Source: Bacteroides sp.
GTDB taxonomy: Bacteria > Bacteroidota > Bacteroidia > Bacteroidales > Bacteroidaceae
Assembly: GCA_019414725.1 (NCBI GenBank)
Contig: DXLM01000020.1
Span: forward strand, 1-41,099
Length of the DNA stretch: 41,099 bases
Direction: 5' to 3'
Shown: in pieces, positions 16,745-25,380 of the stretch
Layout: each line of letters starts with the position of its first letter
Position numbering within the stretch: the first letter of the stretch is position 1
Position numbers and translations under genes: made by a program
Notes under the pieces: generated by a model
The model's database searches: none
Seen by the model: only the letters and a program-made list of their open reading frames with translations
What the model was told of the DNA's origin: nothing

Positions 16745-18805
16745 TTATTCGTAAGTATTGGGAAAAGCACTGATACGCAAACGTGCTGCTCCCATAGGTA
16801 TAAGAGTTATGTTTTCTTTTTCTCCTTTAGGCGCATTCGTTTCTGGTAGTTCATGACAAAGTCCATACTGATCTACCTTCCATGAAGGTACTTTACGGCC
16901 TATTGCTTTGATTTCTATTGGACAACTTTCCTGAGTAAATGGGAAGTTGTTATCAGGCCAGTTTTTCCGAATAACTTCAAAATTCTTTAAAGCATTTTCT
17001 TTATCCAGAACAAGAGAATAATTCCAGGCTGATGCAGGGAATATCTCAAATGAAGGCCAGTTTTCTGCATCTGCATCGTTTTGCCATTGTGAATCTCCGA
17101 TAGCAGTCTGACGGCTGTCACGCTTAATGTATTTTTCTTGTATCTTTAGCGAGAAGGTCAGGGGGCCGTAATCGATACTCACACTGTTTTTATTGACTTG
17201 CCATGTGCGTAAGTTTAGATGCATCGGCACATTCAGCTCTATGACATCATCGTTGCTCCATGTTCGTTGGATACGGACATATTGTCCTGCTATTAATGAA
17301 GTCTTTACCTTTTTACCATTAATTTTGATGGAAGCGTCTGGACTCCATGATGGAATTCGCAGATAAAGAGGGAAATCTACATTTTTTTCTGTCTGGACTA
17401 ATAGTTGTATAGACTCTTCGAAAGGATAATTGGTCTTTTCTATAAGTTTTATTTTCTGATTATTCCCAACTGTAATATCTGCCTGGCAGGATGCATATAG
17501 GGCGAGTGCTGCTCCGTTGTCGGGAGTTGCCAATACAAGGTGTTCGGCATAATAAGGCCATCCTTGGGTATGATTATGCTGACAACAACGACAACTGAAA
17601 GGATTCATTGCTAAAAATGGTCCAGAGTTGTCAATTCCGGGGTGGTGGTTTTGCGCATCGCTGGTAACCTGGTTAGGACTGGTTATATAACGCAGTGCTT
17701 TAAAGTCGGGCATTGTTGCAGCCGGATAGGTATTGAATGCAACATCTTCACAGTTTTCAGCCCAAAAAGGATCACCTGTAATTTTTAGCATGATTTCATC
17801 AGAGGCCATTTGTTCTACCATACCACAGGTTTCAACTCCTTGTCGTGGATCAATATATCCCATGCGAGCATTTTCGTCAGCTCCAAACATGCCTCCCGGA
17901 ACTTGTCCAAAGGTACGTCTGATCAGATGATGTACATTATAACTAGCTGCCAGCATAGCAGAATCTTTACTTAGTAAGTAATAGGTAGCTGGCTCTCTGA
18001 AGCATTGAGCTATATTTACGTTATGCCAGTTGGGCAATGATGAAGGTTTTGTCCAGTCGGCTGTATTACGGTGTATTTTCTCAGCAAGTTCAAGGAGAAA
18101 AGCTTCACCTGTATGATTATATAACCAATATACACTCAGCAGATTATCTCCTCCGCGGCTGTTTTCCCAGTAATCTTCCAGAAATTTTTCATCAGCCAGA
18201 TTAAGCTGCCATTTAAAATAGTTGGTCATTAAGTCAAGTACCCGGGAATCATTGGAATATTCGTAATATGACTGCAAGCACCAGAGCATAATCATCTGTG
18301 CCCAAAGTTCAGGCTTGTCACCTCTCATATTAATAGGACCGAATGAACCATCAGGACGCTGACTTTTTAAGGTTGCTTCAATCCAGATTTTAGCTTCATC
18401 AATCATTTTTTTGTCTTTTAGGATATACGCAAGATTGCCATATCCTTTGAGCCAGTAAGGAACCTCTTCCCATCCGTGATCTCCTTGTGTGGTAAGCCAT
18501 GCATTATTATTTTTTTCCAACCATGCACTGATTTCATTCAGGTGGCCGGTTAATCCGTCTCTCTGACGTATCAGATACTCTTTCAACCAACCTTCGGGTT
18601 GAATACTTCCGACGGGTAGTTTTATGAAGTGTTGGGGCAATAACGGCAAACGATTATTGACATAATTAGAGGTGGAATTACCAAGAACTGGTTTTTCTAC
18701 CATTGTAATGCTTTCATCCTGATGGGGCGCTTTTATCTGTCCACAAGAAGATAGCAGTATGATTACCGTGGAATAAATAGCTGTTTTGATATTCATATTT
18801 CTCAT
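16745..18805 (-). CDS. beta-L-arabinofuranosidase-like lipoprotein, GH127/DUF1680
   Basis: A 686-residue protein with a lipoprotein signal (LLSSCG, Cys21) and an (alpha/alpha)6 barrel, followed by beta-sandwich domains. The GH127 zinc site is visible: E325-T326-C327 in GVETCGM, and C407-C408 in CRCCQHN. In the characterised enzyme of Bifidobacterium longum the equivalent Glu and three Cys bind zinc and one Cys is the nucleophile. The expected reaction is removal of terminal beta-L-arabinofuranose from plant glycans such as pectin side chains or extensin. It is the first gene of an operon with the GH2 enzyme and divergent from the GH43-like gene. Met4 at 18796 is an alternative start. Confidence 0.85.
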   Translation of the reverse strand: MRNMNIKTAIYSTVIILLSSCGQIKAPHQDESITMVEKPVLGNSTSNYVNNRLPLLPQHFIKLPVGSIQPEGWLKEYLIRQRDGLTGHLNEISAWLEKNNNAWLTTQGDHGWEEVPYWLKGYGNLAYILKDKKMIDEAKIWIEATLKSQRPDGSFGPINMRGDKPELWAQMIMLWCLQSYYEYSNDSRVLDLMTNYFKWQLNLADEKFLEDYWENSRGGDNLLSVYWLYNHTGEAFLLELAEKIHRNTADWTKPSSLPNWHNVNIAQCFREPATYYLLSKDSAMLAASYNVHHLIRRTFGQVPGGMFGADENARMGYIDPRQGVETCGMVEQMASDEIMLKITGDPFWAENCEDVAFNTYPAATMPDFKALRYITSPNQVTSDAQNHHPGIDNSGPFLAMNPFSCRCCQHNHTQGWPYYAEHLVLATPDNGAALALYASCQADITVGNNQKIKLIEKTNYPFEESIQLLVQTEKNVDFPLYLRIPSWSPDASIKINGKKVKTSLIAGQYVRIQRTWSNDDVIELNVPMHLNLRTWQVNKNSVSIDYGPLTFSLKIQEKYIKRDSRQTAIGDSQWQNDADAENWPSFEIFPASAWNYSLVLDKENALKNFEVIRKNWPDNNFPFTQESCPIEIKAIGRKVPSWKVDQYGLCHELPETNAPKGEKENITLIPMGAARLRISAFPNTYE

Positions 18806-18999
18806 AGCTAATCGATTTTTTTCTCTGTTGCAAAAATTGTGTTTTTAAGAAAGAATCAACAAAAAAAATAAGTACATTAATGAAAAAAACTGACCATTTT
18901 TGTTTTACTGACAATAAAATTTGAATCTTTGGAGTGAAAAAGATAAATTTTACGTACTTTTGACAAAAAAGTTGGCATTTATTTTCTAATGTTCTGTAT

Positions 19000-19007
19000 T
19001 ATTTTTG
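19000..19007 (+). promoter_or_regulatory. -7 element for the GH43-like gene
   Basis: TATTTTTG matches TAnnTTTG and lies 22 bases before the start codon. A second match, TACTTTTG at 18955-18962, is 45 bases further upstream. Neither has a TTTG at ideal spacing, so the active one is uncertain. Confidence 0.4.
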
Positions 19008-19029
19008 TTTCTCTAGATATTTTTAGTTT

Positions 19030-20124
19030 ATGAAATTGAATATAATTTTCTTTTTAGGGATAGTTGTCTTGGGGGGATTATCATGTACGGATTCGGGGAA
19101 AAATCAGTTAAAAGTAGAGGATGACTATTTTATTAATCCTATTTTTTCTTCTGGAAGTAATCCTAATGCTTTATTTTATGGAGGAAAGTATTATTATACT
19201 CATGAAACAAATGATATGATTCTACTTTGGGAAACTAATGATATAACAGATATGGGTAGTGCTGTTTGTAAAGAAGTTTGGCGACCTGCTGATCCCAAGA
19301 GTATGCATAACTTGTGGGCTCCGGAGATACATCGGATTAATGATAAATGGTATATTTATTATGCTGCTGATGACGGAAATACGGACAATCATCAAATATA
19401 TGTATTAGAAAATGATGCACGAACTCCGATGGAGGGAACTTTTAAACAGAAAGGTCCCATTATGACTAATCAGGAATGGAACTGGGGAATACATGCATCT
19501 ACTTTTGTGCATAAAGGTGTGCAGTATCTTATTTGGTCAGGATGGCCTAAGCGACGCATTATGGAAGAAACCCAATGTATTTACATTGCAAAAATGAAAA
19601 ATCCATGGACTTTAGACGGAGAACGTATTATGTTATCTTCGCCGGAATATAACTGGGAACGGCAGTGGGTTAATCCTGATGGAAGTCGTACTGCCTATCC
19701 GATTTATGTAAACGAAGCTCCTACATTTTTATATTCTAAGGATAAGAAAAATTTGATTATATATTATTCAGCTAGTGGATGCTGGTCTCCTTATTATTGT
19801 ATCGGAATGTTAAGCTGTAGTGCTGATGCTGATTTATTGGATCCGAAGTCTTGGAAAAAAACAACAGATCCGGTATTTTATCAATCTCCGCAAGACAGTG
19901 TGTGGGGACCAGGCAGTCCCTCATTTATCCCTTCTCCAGATAGTACAGAATGGTATATGCTTTATAATGCAAGAAATATACCTAATGGAATTACCGGAGA
20001 AAGTGAGAGTAGAACACCACGCTTACAGAAGATTTCATGGGATGAGAATAATATGCCGATATTAGGTAAGCCTGTCCGTTTAGGAAAGCCATTACCTAAG
20101 CCTTCGGGTATCGTTAAAAAGTGA
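19030..20124 (+). CDS. GH43-like lipoprotein with altered catalytic residues
   Basis: A 364-residue five-bladed propeller protein with a lipobox (LGGLSC, Cys19). It aligns by eye with GH43 arabinan- or arabinofuranoside-cleaving enzymes: SGSNPNALFYGGKYYYTHE, LWAPEIHRINDKWYIYYAADDG, and VNEAPTFL followed by IIYYSASGCWSPYY. The family triad is Asp (base), Asp (pKa modulator), Glu (acid). Here the first position, normally in a DP motif, is N44-P45, and the second, normally in an ID motif, is I154-H155; only the acid E229 remains. It may therefore be inactive, a sugar-binding protein, or use another mechanism. It is divergent from the GH127-GH2 operon and ends at a clear terminator. Confidence 0.78.
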   Translation: MKLNIIFFLGIVVLGGLSCTDSGKNQLKVEDDYFINPIFSSGSNPNALFYGGKYYYTHETNDMILLWETNDITDMGSAVCKEVWRPADPKSMHNLWAPEIHRINDKWYIYYAADDGNTDNHQIYVLENDARTPMEGTFKQKGPIMTNQEWNWGIHASTFVHKGVQYLIWSGWPKRRIMEETQCIYIAKMKNPWTLDGERIMLSSPEYNWERQWVNPDGSRTAYPIYVNEAPTFLYSKDKKNLIIYYSASGCWSPYYCIGMLSCSADADLLDPKSWKKTTDPVFYQSPQDSVWGPGSPSFIPSPDSTEWYMLYNARNIPNGITGESESRTPRLQKISWDENNMPILGKPVRLGKPLPKPSGIVKK

Positions 20125-20135
20125 TTTAGAGATAT

Positions 20136-20175
20136 AAAAAGACAACCTAGAAACTTTTAAGGTTGTCTTTTTTTG
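20136..20175 (+). terminator. intrinsic terminator of the GH43-like gene
   Basis: Arms AAAAAGACAACCT (20136-20148) and AGGTTGTCTTTTT (20160-20172) pair perfectly over 13 bp around an 11-base loop and are followed by further T residues. Confidence 0.85.
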
Positions 20176-20574
20176 TGTAAATATGATAGTAGTCTGTTAG
20201 TAATCTTGTTGATTCATTTAAATATTTTGCCTAAACCATAATCATCTGAATATTGCTAGTTTGAAGTATTCTTTAATTCTGGTACAGTTTGATACTGCTT
20301 TCTGAATGTACTTTTGGGGAGAGTTGCATGGTGTATCTCTTTGCCGTATATGGACTCTTGTCAGCCGTAAGTGAAGTTGGCATGTGTTATTATTAGATGT
20401 GATATTTGTTTTTGAGGATTATATTTTGTTTATTCAAATTACTATTTCTATGTGTATTCGAATCTCCTGTTTGTTTAGATGTCAGGAGGTATTCTTGATA
20501 AAGAAGGCAAAAATATAATAATTTTAATTCATTTTCTGTGCAAAAAAATTTTCTTTCCTCTCTTTAACTTACAA
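20176..20574. other. AT-rich stretch without a recognised gene
   Basis: About 400 bases between the terminator and the gene remnant. No open frame with family features, no RNA gene and no repeat was seen. It may be eroded sequence upstream of the remnant. Confidence 0.45.
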
Positions 20575-20826
20575 AGAATCTTATGTGGCAATAGCGGGAA
20601 GACCGATTTGCGGCTTTCTGTTATGAATCTGCCTAAATATATGGAATTCAGAACGTAACCGGAGGTTATCAAACCCGGACAGGAAGCAGATATCGTGATA
20701 AGCGTCGACGCTTCGAAACTTGTCGGAAAGCCTGAAAAGTTTCATGCTCCGCTGATTCTGGATGGAGTAACAGGACGTCCAAGCGACAGGACACTCAGTA
20801 TTGAGATTAATTTAATCGATAAATGA
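20575..20826 (+). pseudogene. C-terminal remnant of a decayed gene with an in-frame stop
   Basis: One frame gives a protein-like sequence of about 83 codons ending at TGA 20824-20826: GNSGKTDLRLSVMNLPKYME, an in-frame TAA near 20656, then PEVIKPGQEADIVISVDASK and further strands to EINLIDK. The pattern of alternating strands and the KPGQEADIVI turn suggests the last Ig-like or DUF1573-like domain of a surface protein. It has no start codon or signal peptide of its own. The stop and missing 5' part indicate decay. The family is not certain. It ends 29 bases before the lipocalin-like lipoprotein and was probably once transcribed with it. Confidence 0.6.
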
Positions 20827-20855
20827 AATAGTAAAAATATAATTGATAAGATATT

Positions 20856-21332
20856 ATGAAAAGTAAAATAGTTAAGATTTTGATGTTGCTTGTCATTTCG
20901 CTGACAACCTTCTCATGTAGCGAAGACGAAGTATTGGAGCCTTCTCTTGAAGTAACACCTATTACACTTCAGGGCACATGGAAGCTGGCAGAACTGAATG
21001 GCGAACAGTTGCCCGAAGATTTCTATATCTATATAGAGTTCGACCGCAAAGGAAACTTTGAAATGTATCAGAAGCATGACAGCATGTATCCACGTTATAT
21101 CACAGGTACTTATTCGGTTGAGAAAGATGGCCATTACGGATACGTTCTCAGCGGAAAGTATGATTATGAAAACGGCGACTGGAACAACGAATATATCGTA
21201 ACAGATCTGATGCAGTCAGGCTCAATGGTATGGACAGTAAAAGAAGGTACTGAGGTATCTAAATACGTACGCGTAGACAAAGTTCCTGATGAAATAGTAG
21301 AAGAAGCAAAGGTTGATGCTGACGAAGAATAA
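20856..21332 (+). CDS. lipocalin-like lipoprotein of unknown function
   Basis: A 158-residue protein with a lipobox (TTFSCS, Cys21) and an acidic SEDE tail behind it, as in surface-exposed lipoproteins. The body opens with LQGTWKLAELNGEQ, the typical first strand of lipocalin-like domains in Bacteroidota, and continues as short beta strands (YIYIEFDRKGNFEMY, ITGTYSVEKDG, YVLSG). The ligand is unknown. The C terminus is acidic (VEEAKVDADEE). It follows a decayed gene and ends at a strong bidirectional terminator shared with the converging FKBP gene. Confidence 0.7.
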   Translation: MKSKIVKILMLLVISLTTFSCSEDEVLEPSLEVTPITLQGTWKLAELNGEQLPEDFYIYIEFDRKGNFEMYQKHDSMYPRYITGTYSVEKDGHYGYVLSGKYDYENGDWNNEYIVTDLMQSGSMVWTVKEGTEVSKYVRVDKVPDEIVEEAKVDADEE

Positions 21333-21360
21333 TAAAGCTGCACAACGATAAAGCATAAAA

Positions 21361-21397
21361 AAAGAGAGAACGTCAAATCGGCGTTCTCTCTTTTTTT
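21361..21397. terminator. bidirectional intrinsic terminator
   Basis: AAAGAGAGAACG (21361-21372) and CGTTCTCTCTTT (21382-21393) form a perfect 12-bp stem with a 9-base loop, flanked by A and T tracts, between converging genes. Confidence 0.9.
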
Positions 21398-21420
21398 GTC
21401 ATGTCAAGATATAATAAATT

Positions 21421-22065
21421 TTATTCTTGTTTCATTTTCCGCGATCTGTCATCCGGTCCTTTCGGGTGGATGACTTTTTCTAAACGAAGGTCGAATATCA
21501 GCGTAGAATATGCAGGAATAACATCACGCTCTACCGATCCATATCCCATACCATTAGGGATATACAGTTCGACATGCTGTCCTTCTTTCATCTTCAACAG
21601 AGCAGTTGTCCAGCCTGTAATTACACCTGAAGCCGCAAATGATCTGGGTTCGTTTACCATTCCATTCCATTCTCCAGAGAAACTTTCATCGAAGACCGTT
21701 CCGTTTATTAATTTTCCGCGATAGTGGACACTTACCATATCAGTCGACATAGGAGAAATTCCCAGAGGTTCGATATTATCTTCCGGAAAGAGCTTCATAT
21801 ACACATAATCGTTTTTCCCCGGAGTGTAGTCCTGATAGCCCAGATCCTCTGAAGCATCGCTCTGTAACTTATAGTTCAATACTTTTTCCCAATGTTCTCC
21901 GGCAGGAGGATTCGCGCAAACGGAGGCGATAGAGTCGATATAGGCATCGTTGCGCACTGCCCAGTCACTATACGGATCGGCCGTTTGTGTATCTTCACTG
22001 CAAGAAGTAAAGCCTGCACTCAGTGAAACAAGGATGCCTAACAACCATAATATATTTTTATTCAT
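21421..22065 (-). CDS. FKBP-type peptidyl-prolyl isomerase lipoprotein
   Basis: About 214 residues from the ATG at 22065, preferred over one two codons upstream because it begins MNKNILWLLG, a clean lipoprotein signal ending FTSCS. The C-terminal half is an FKBP domain: VSVHYRGKLINGTVFDES, VITGWTTALLKMKEGQ, then YIPNGMGYGS and IPAYSTLIFDLRLEKV, with the rotamase pocket residues in place. It would speed proline isomerisation during folding in the periplasm or at the membrane. It lies 15 bases behind glyQS on the same strand and is probably co-transcribed, a link of position more than function. The last residues are charged and disordered. Confidence 0.87.
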   Translation of the reverse strand: MNKNILWLLGILVSLSAGFTSCSEDTQTADPYSDWAVRNDAYIDSIASVCANPPAGEHWEKVLNYKLQSDASEDLGYQDYTPGKNDYVYMKLFPEDNIEPLGISPMSTDMVSVHYRGKLINGTVFDESFSGEWNGMVNEPRSFAASGVITGWTTALLKMKEGQHVELYIPNGMGYGSVERDVIPAYSTLIFDLRLEKVIHPKGPDDRSRKMKQE

Positions 22066-22080
22066 GCACATTCAAAATTT

Positions 22081-23625
22081 TTATTGCAAAGTCTTCAACA
22101 GACTAGTGATACTAACCTTATCGGCAATAATACTATTCAGATCGGCAATAGCCACGCGTTCTTGTTCCATTGTATCACGGTTACGCAGAGTTACGCAGTT
22201 GTCTTCCAGTGTCTGGTGGTCGATAGTGATACAATACGGAGTACCGATGGCATCCTGACGGCGGTAACGCTTACCGATACTGTCTTTTTCATCATACTGG
22301 CAGTGGAAGTGGAACTTCAGATCGTCCATGATTTCACGAGCCTTTTCAGGCAGACCGTCTTTCTTTACCAGCGGCATGATAGCCAGTTTTACTGGAGCCA
22401 GTGCAGCAGGCAATTTCAGTACGACACGAGTCTCTCCGTTTTCCAGCGTTTCTTCGTGGTAAGCAGCGCTCATGATACTCAGGAACATACGGTCTACACC
22501 GATAGATGTTTCGATAACGTACGGAGTATATGATTCGTTGATTTCCGGATCGAAGTACTTGATGCTCTTGCCAGAATATTTTTCATGCTGGCTCAAGTCG
22601 AAGTTAGTACGGCTGTGAATACCTTCTACTTCCTTGAATCCGAATGGCATCAGGAATTCGATATCGGTAGCGGCATTAGCGTAGTGAGCCAGTTTTTCGT
22701 GGTCGTGGTAACGGTAGTGGTCGTCGCCGAATCCCAGTGCCTTGTGCCATTTCAAACGAGTTTCTTTCCATTTCTGGAACCATTCAAGTTCAGTTCCCGG
22801 TTTTACAAAGAACTGCATTTCCATCTGTTCGAACTCACGCATACGGAAGATGAACTGACGTGCAACGATTTCGTTACGGAAAGCCTTACCAATCTGAGCG
22901 ATACCGAAAGGAACTTTCATACGTCCTGTTTTCTGAACATTCAGGTAGTTTACGAAAATACCCTGAGCAGTTTCCGGACGCAGATATACTTTCATAGCAC
23001 CGTCGGCAGTAGATCCCATTTCGGTAGAGAACATCAGGTTGAACTGACGTACTTCAGTCCAGTTTTTAGTTCCTGAAATCGGGCAAACGATTTCTTCGTC
23101 CAGGATGATCTGACGCAATTCGTTCAAGTCTGGTCCTGCATTCATTGCCTTTGAGTAGCGTTCGTGCAAAGCATCACGTTTAGCCTGATGTTCCAGTACA
23201 CGTGCGTTAGTGCTGCGGAACTGAGCTTCATCGAATGCGTCACCGAATTTCTTTGCAGCTTTTGCAACTTCCTTATTGATCTTTTCGTCGTATTTAGCAA
23301 TCTGGTCTTCAATCAGCACATCGGCACGATAACGTTTCTTCGAGTCGCGGTTATCGATCAAAGGATCGTTGAACGCATCCACGTGTCCCGAAGCCTTCCA
23401 GATAGTAGGATGCATGAAGATAGCCGAATCAATACCTACGATATTTTCATGCAGCAATACCATGCTCTGCCACCAGTACTGTTTGATGTTGTTTTTCAGT
23501 TCCACACCCATTTGTCCGTAGTCATATACGGCTCCCAGTCCATCGTAAATTTCACTTGAAGGAAATACGAAACCATATTCTTTACAGTGTGAAACAAGTT
23601 TCTTGAAAACGTCTTCTTGTGCCAT
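22081..23625 (-). CDS. glyQS: glycine--tRNA ligase, single-chain type
   Basis: A 514-residue class II aminoacyl-tRNA synthetase that charges tRNA-Gly. It is the single-polypeptide alpha2 form, not the alpha/beta form of proteobacteria. Visible are GFVFPSSEIYDGL at the N terminus, motif 2 around FRNEIVARQFIFRMREFEQM, motif 3 at IETSIGVDRMFLSIM, and the C-terminal anticodon-binding domain (PVKLAIMPLVKKDGLPEKAR). The length is slightly above that of the Thermus enzyme. A TATCTTTG -7 element lies about 50 bases upstream. The FKBP lipoprotein gene follows directly. Confidence 0.97.
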   Translation of the reverse strand: MAQEDVFKKLVSHCKEYGFVFPSSEIYDGLGAVYDYGQMGVELKNNIKQYWWQSMVLLHENIVGIDSAIFMHPTIWKASGHVDAFNDPLIDNRDSKKRYRADVLIEDQIAKYDEKINKEVAKAAKKFGDAFDEAQFRSTNARVLEHQAKRDALHERYSKAMNAGPDLNELRQIILDEEIVCPISGTKNWTEVRQFNLMFSTEMGSTADGAMKVYLRPETAQGIFVNYLNVQKTGRMKVPFGIAQIGKAFRNEIVARQFIFRMREFEQMEMQFFVKPGTELEWFQKWKETRLKWHKALGFGDDHYRYHDHEKLAHYANAATDIEFLMPFGFKEVEGIHSRTNFDLSQHEKYSGKSIKYFDPEINESYTPYVIETSIGVDRMFLSIMSAAYHEETLENGETRVVLKLPAALAPVKLAIMPLVKKDGLPEKAREIMDDLKFHFHCQYDEKDSIGKRYRRQDAIGTPYCITIDHQTLEDNCVTLRNRDTMEQERVAIADLNSIIADKVSITSLLKTLQ

Positions 23626-23676
23626 TTTTCTTTCTTATTTTTTTGATGTATGTTATTTTCATTACATAGTAGACCA

Positions 23677-23684
23677 CAAAGATA
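23677..23684 (-). promoter_or_regulatory. -7 element for glyQS
   Basis: The minus strand reads TATCTTTG, a perfect TAnnTTTG, about 52 bases ahead of the glyQS start codon. A TTTG upstream is only 12 bases away, so the -33 half is poor. Confidence 0.45.
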
Positions 23685-23771
23685 GGTATTTATAAGCAAA
23701 AAAGAAGAATAGCTGTCTTAATTTATCTTATGAATAGAGGGAATCTGTAAGGAAAGGTGGTTATTTTTTTC

Positions 23772-23779
23772 TACTTTTG
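23772..23779 (+). promoter_or_regulatory. -7 element for the MATE transporter gene
   Basis: TACTTTTG matches TAnnTTTG. Its position between two in-frame start codons (23757 and 23802) means transcription begins after the first, which decides for the start at 23802. Confidence 0.5.
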
Positions 23780-23801
23780 CAGAAACATCCGTGAAAAAAC
23801 A

Positions 23802-25136
23802 ATGAGTACGAAAGATAAATATACACTTATGACCACAGCTCCGATTCCCCGTCTTATCGGTTCACTGGCTGTGCCTACCGTCATCAGCATGCTGGTTACT
23901 TCTTTTTATGTCATGGCTGATACTTATTTTGTGGGGCAGATTAACACACAGTCGACGGCTGCGGTCGGAATTTCGTTCTCTGTTATGGCTATCATTCAGG
24001 CTTTTGGATTTTTTTTCGGACATGGATCGGGTAATTATATTTCTCGTAAGTTGGGAGCCAAAGATTACGAAAGTGCAGAAAAAATGGCATCTACAGGCTT
24101 TTTCTATGCTTTCATGTCGGGAGCCATCATAGCCTTGTTCGGGCATTTGTATCTTTCTCAAATATGTGTTGCTCTGGGATCTACGCCTACTATCCTCCCT
24201 TATGCAGAGGAGTATTTGGGGACTATTTTGCTGGGTGCACCTTTTATGGCTTCTTCGCTGGTGCTGAATAACCAGATGCGTTTTCAGGGGAATGCGGTAT
24301 ACGCCATGGTGGGTATCATTGTAGGAGCGGTTCTGAATATCGGGCTCGATCCGCTGTTGATCTTTGTATTCGATATGGGTATTTCGGGAGCTGCGTGGGC
24401 TACCTTGCTGAGCCAGATATGCAGTTTTCTGGTGTTGCTCGTAATGGACAGCCGAGGTACAAATATCCGCATCCGTTTCAAAAATTTTACCTTGAAACCG
24501 GCATATTTGAAAGAAATCGTATTCGGTGGAAGCCCTTCGCTTTGTCGTCAGGGACTTGCCAGCCTTTCTACCATTCTGCTGAACGTGGCAGCCGGAGCTT
24601 ATGGAGATGCAGCCATTGCCGGAATGTCTATCGTTACCCGTATCTGTATGTTTATCAACTCTTTTGTGATTGGTTTCGGACAAGGTTTCCAGCCGGTATG
24701 CGGATTCAATTACGGAGCAGGCATTTACCGTCGTGTACGCGAAGGCTTCTGGTTCTGTGTCAAGACAGGAGTTGTGTTTCTGGCTGTCTGTTCGGTTATC
24801 GGTTACATTTTCTCTCCCGAGATCGTATCGTGGTTCCGCGATGATCCGCATGTTATCGAAACCGGAACACGTGCCTTACGCTGGCAGCTCATTACTTTAC
24901 CTTTAGGAGCATGGGTCATTTTGTGTAACATGATGTTGCAGACTATCCGCAAGCCTGTACGTGCCGTCACCTTGTCTTCTGCGCGGCAGGGACTGTTTTT
25001 CATCCCTTTCATCCTGATTCTCCCTCATTTCTTCGGTTTGCAGGGGGTGGAAATGTGTCAGGCGGTGTCCGATCTTTGTTCGTTCCTGCTTGCTATTCCG
25101 CTTACCATTCCTGTTTTGAATGAGATGAAAAAATAA
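23802..25136 (+). CDS. MATE family efflux transporter
   Basis: About 444 residues, twelve hydrophobic segments, cytoplasmic membrane. MATE proteins export cationic compounds in exchange for H+ or Na+. Typical features are PIPRLIGSLAVPTVISMLV in the first helix, MADTYFVGQINTQSTAAVGIS, and GFGQGFQPVCGFNYGA in the second half. The start is the ATG at 23802: a promoter element lies downstream of the longer in-frame ATG, and MSTKDKYTLMTTAPIPRLI is a typical start for this group. The substrate is unknown. The gene stands alone between divergent glyQS and parC. Confidence 0.92.
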   Translation: MSTKDKYTLMTTAPIPRLIGSLAVPTVISMLVTSFYVMADTYFVGQINTQSTAAVGISFSVMAIIQAFGFFFGHGSGNYISRKLGAKDYESAEKMASTGFFYAFMSGAIIALFGHLYLSQICVALGSTPTILPYAEEYLGTILLGAPFMASSLVLNNQMRFQGNAVYAMVGIIVGAVLNIGLDPLLIFVFDMGISGAAWATLLSQICSFLVLLVMDSRGTNIRIRFKNFTLKPAYLKEIVFGGSPSLCRQGLASLSTILLNVAAGAYGDAAIAGMSIVTRICMFINSFVIGFGQGFQPVCGFNYGAGIYRRVREGFWFCVKTGVVFLAVCSVIGYIFSPEIVSWFRDDPHVIETGTRALRWQLITLPLGAWVILCNMMLQTIRKPVRAVTLSSARQGLFFIPFILILPHFFGLQGVEMCQAVSDLCSFLLAIPLTIPVLNEMKK

Positions 25137-25344
25137 AATTCTCATTGCCGGATGGTGCAGGGAAGCCTTTGCGGCCCACTGTCCGTACACTGATTTTCTG
25201 TACAAATTTTCCTGAAAATATGCTGATGTTTTTAGGAAAAGAAGCTGATATTTTCTTGAAAACAATAGCATCCGTATGAAAGATTCGTTCGACTAAATAC
25301 AGGTTTATTTTCAGCAATATATATAATAGGAATATTTTTTTTCG

Positions 25345-25352
25345 TATTTTTG
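25345..25352 (+). promoter_or_regulatory. -7 element for the parC operon
   Basis: TATTTTTG matches TAnnTTTG and lies 28 bases before the parC start codon. No TTTG is seen at the usual spacing. The rest of 25137-25344 holds no gene. Confidence 0.45.
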
Positions 25353-25380
25353 TCTGTTGTTTTTCCACTAAATCACTTAT

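Noticed and set aside
20176..20574. Riboswitch or small RNA gene in the gap after the GH43-like gene
   Set aside because: No conserved core, strong hairpin series or promoter-terminator pair could be made out by eye.
23757..23801. Longer N terminus for the MATE transporter
   Set aside because: The extra codons include a -7 promoter element, and the ATG at 23802 gives the usual N terminus.
23862..24851. A 329-codon minus-strand open frame inside the MATE gene
   Set aside because: Composition is rich in Arg, His and Gln with no hydrophobic core, as expected of an antisense frame of a membrane protein gene.
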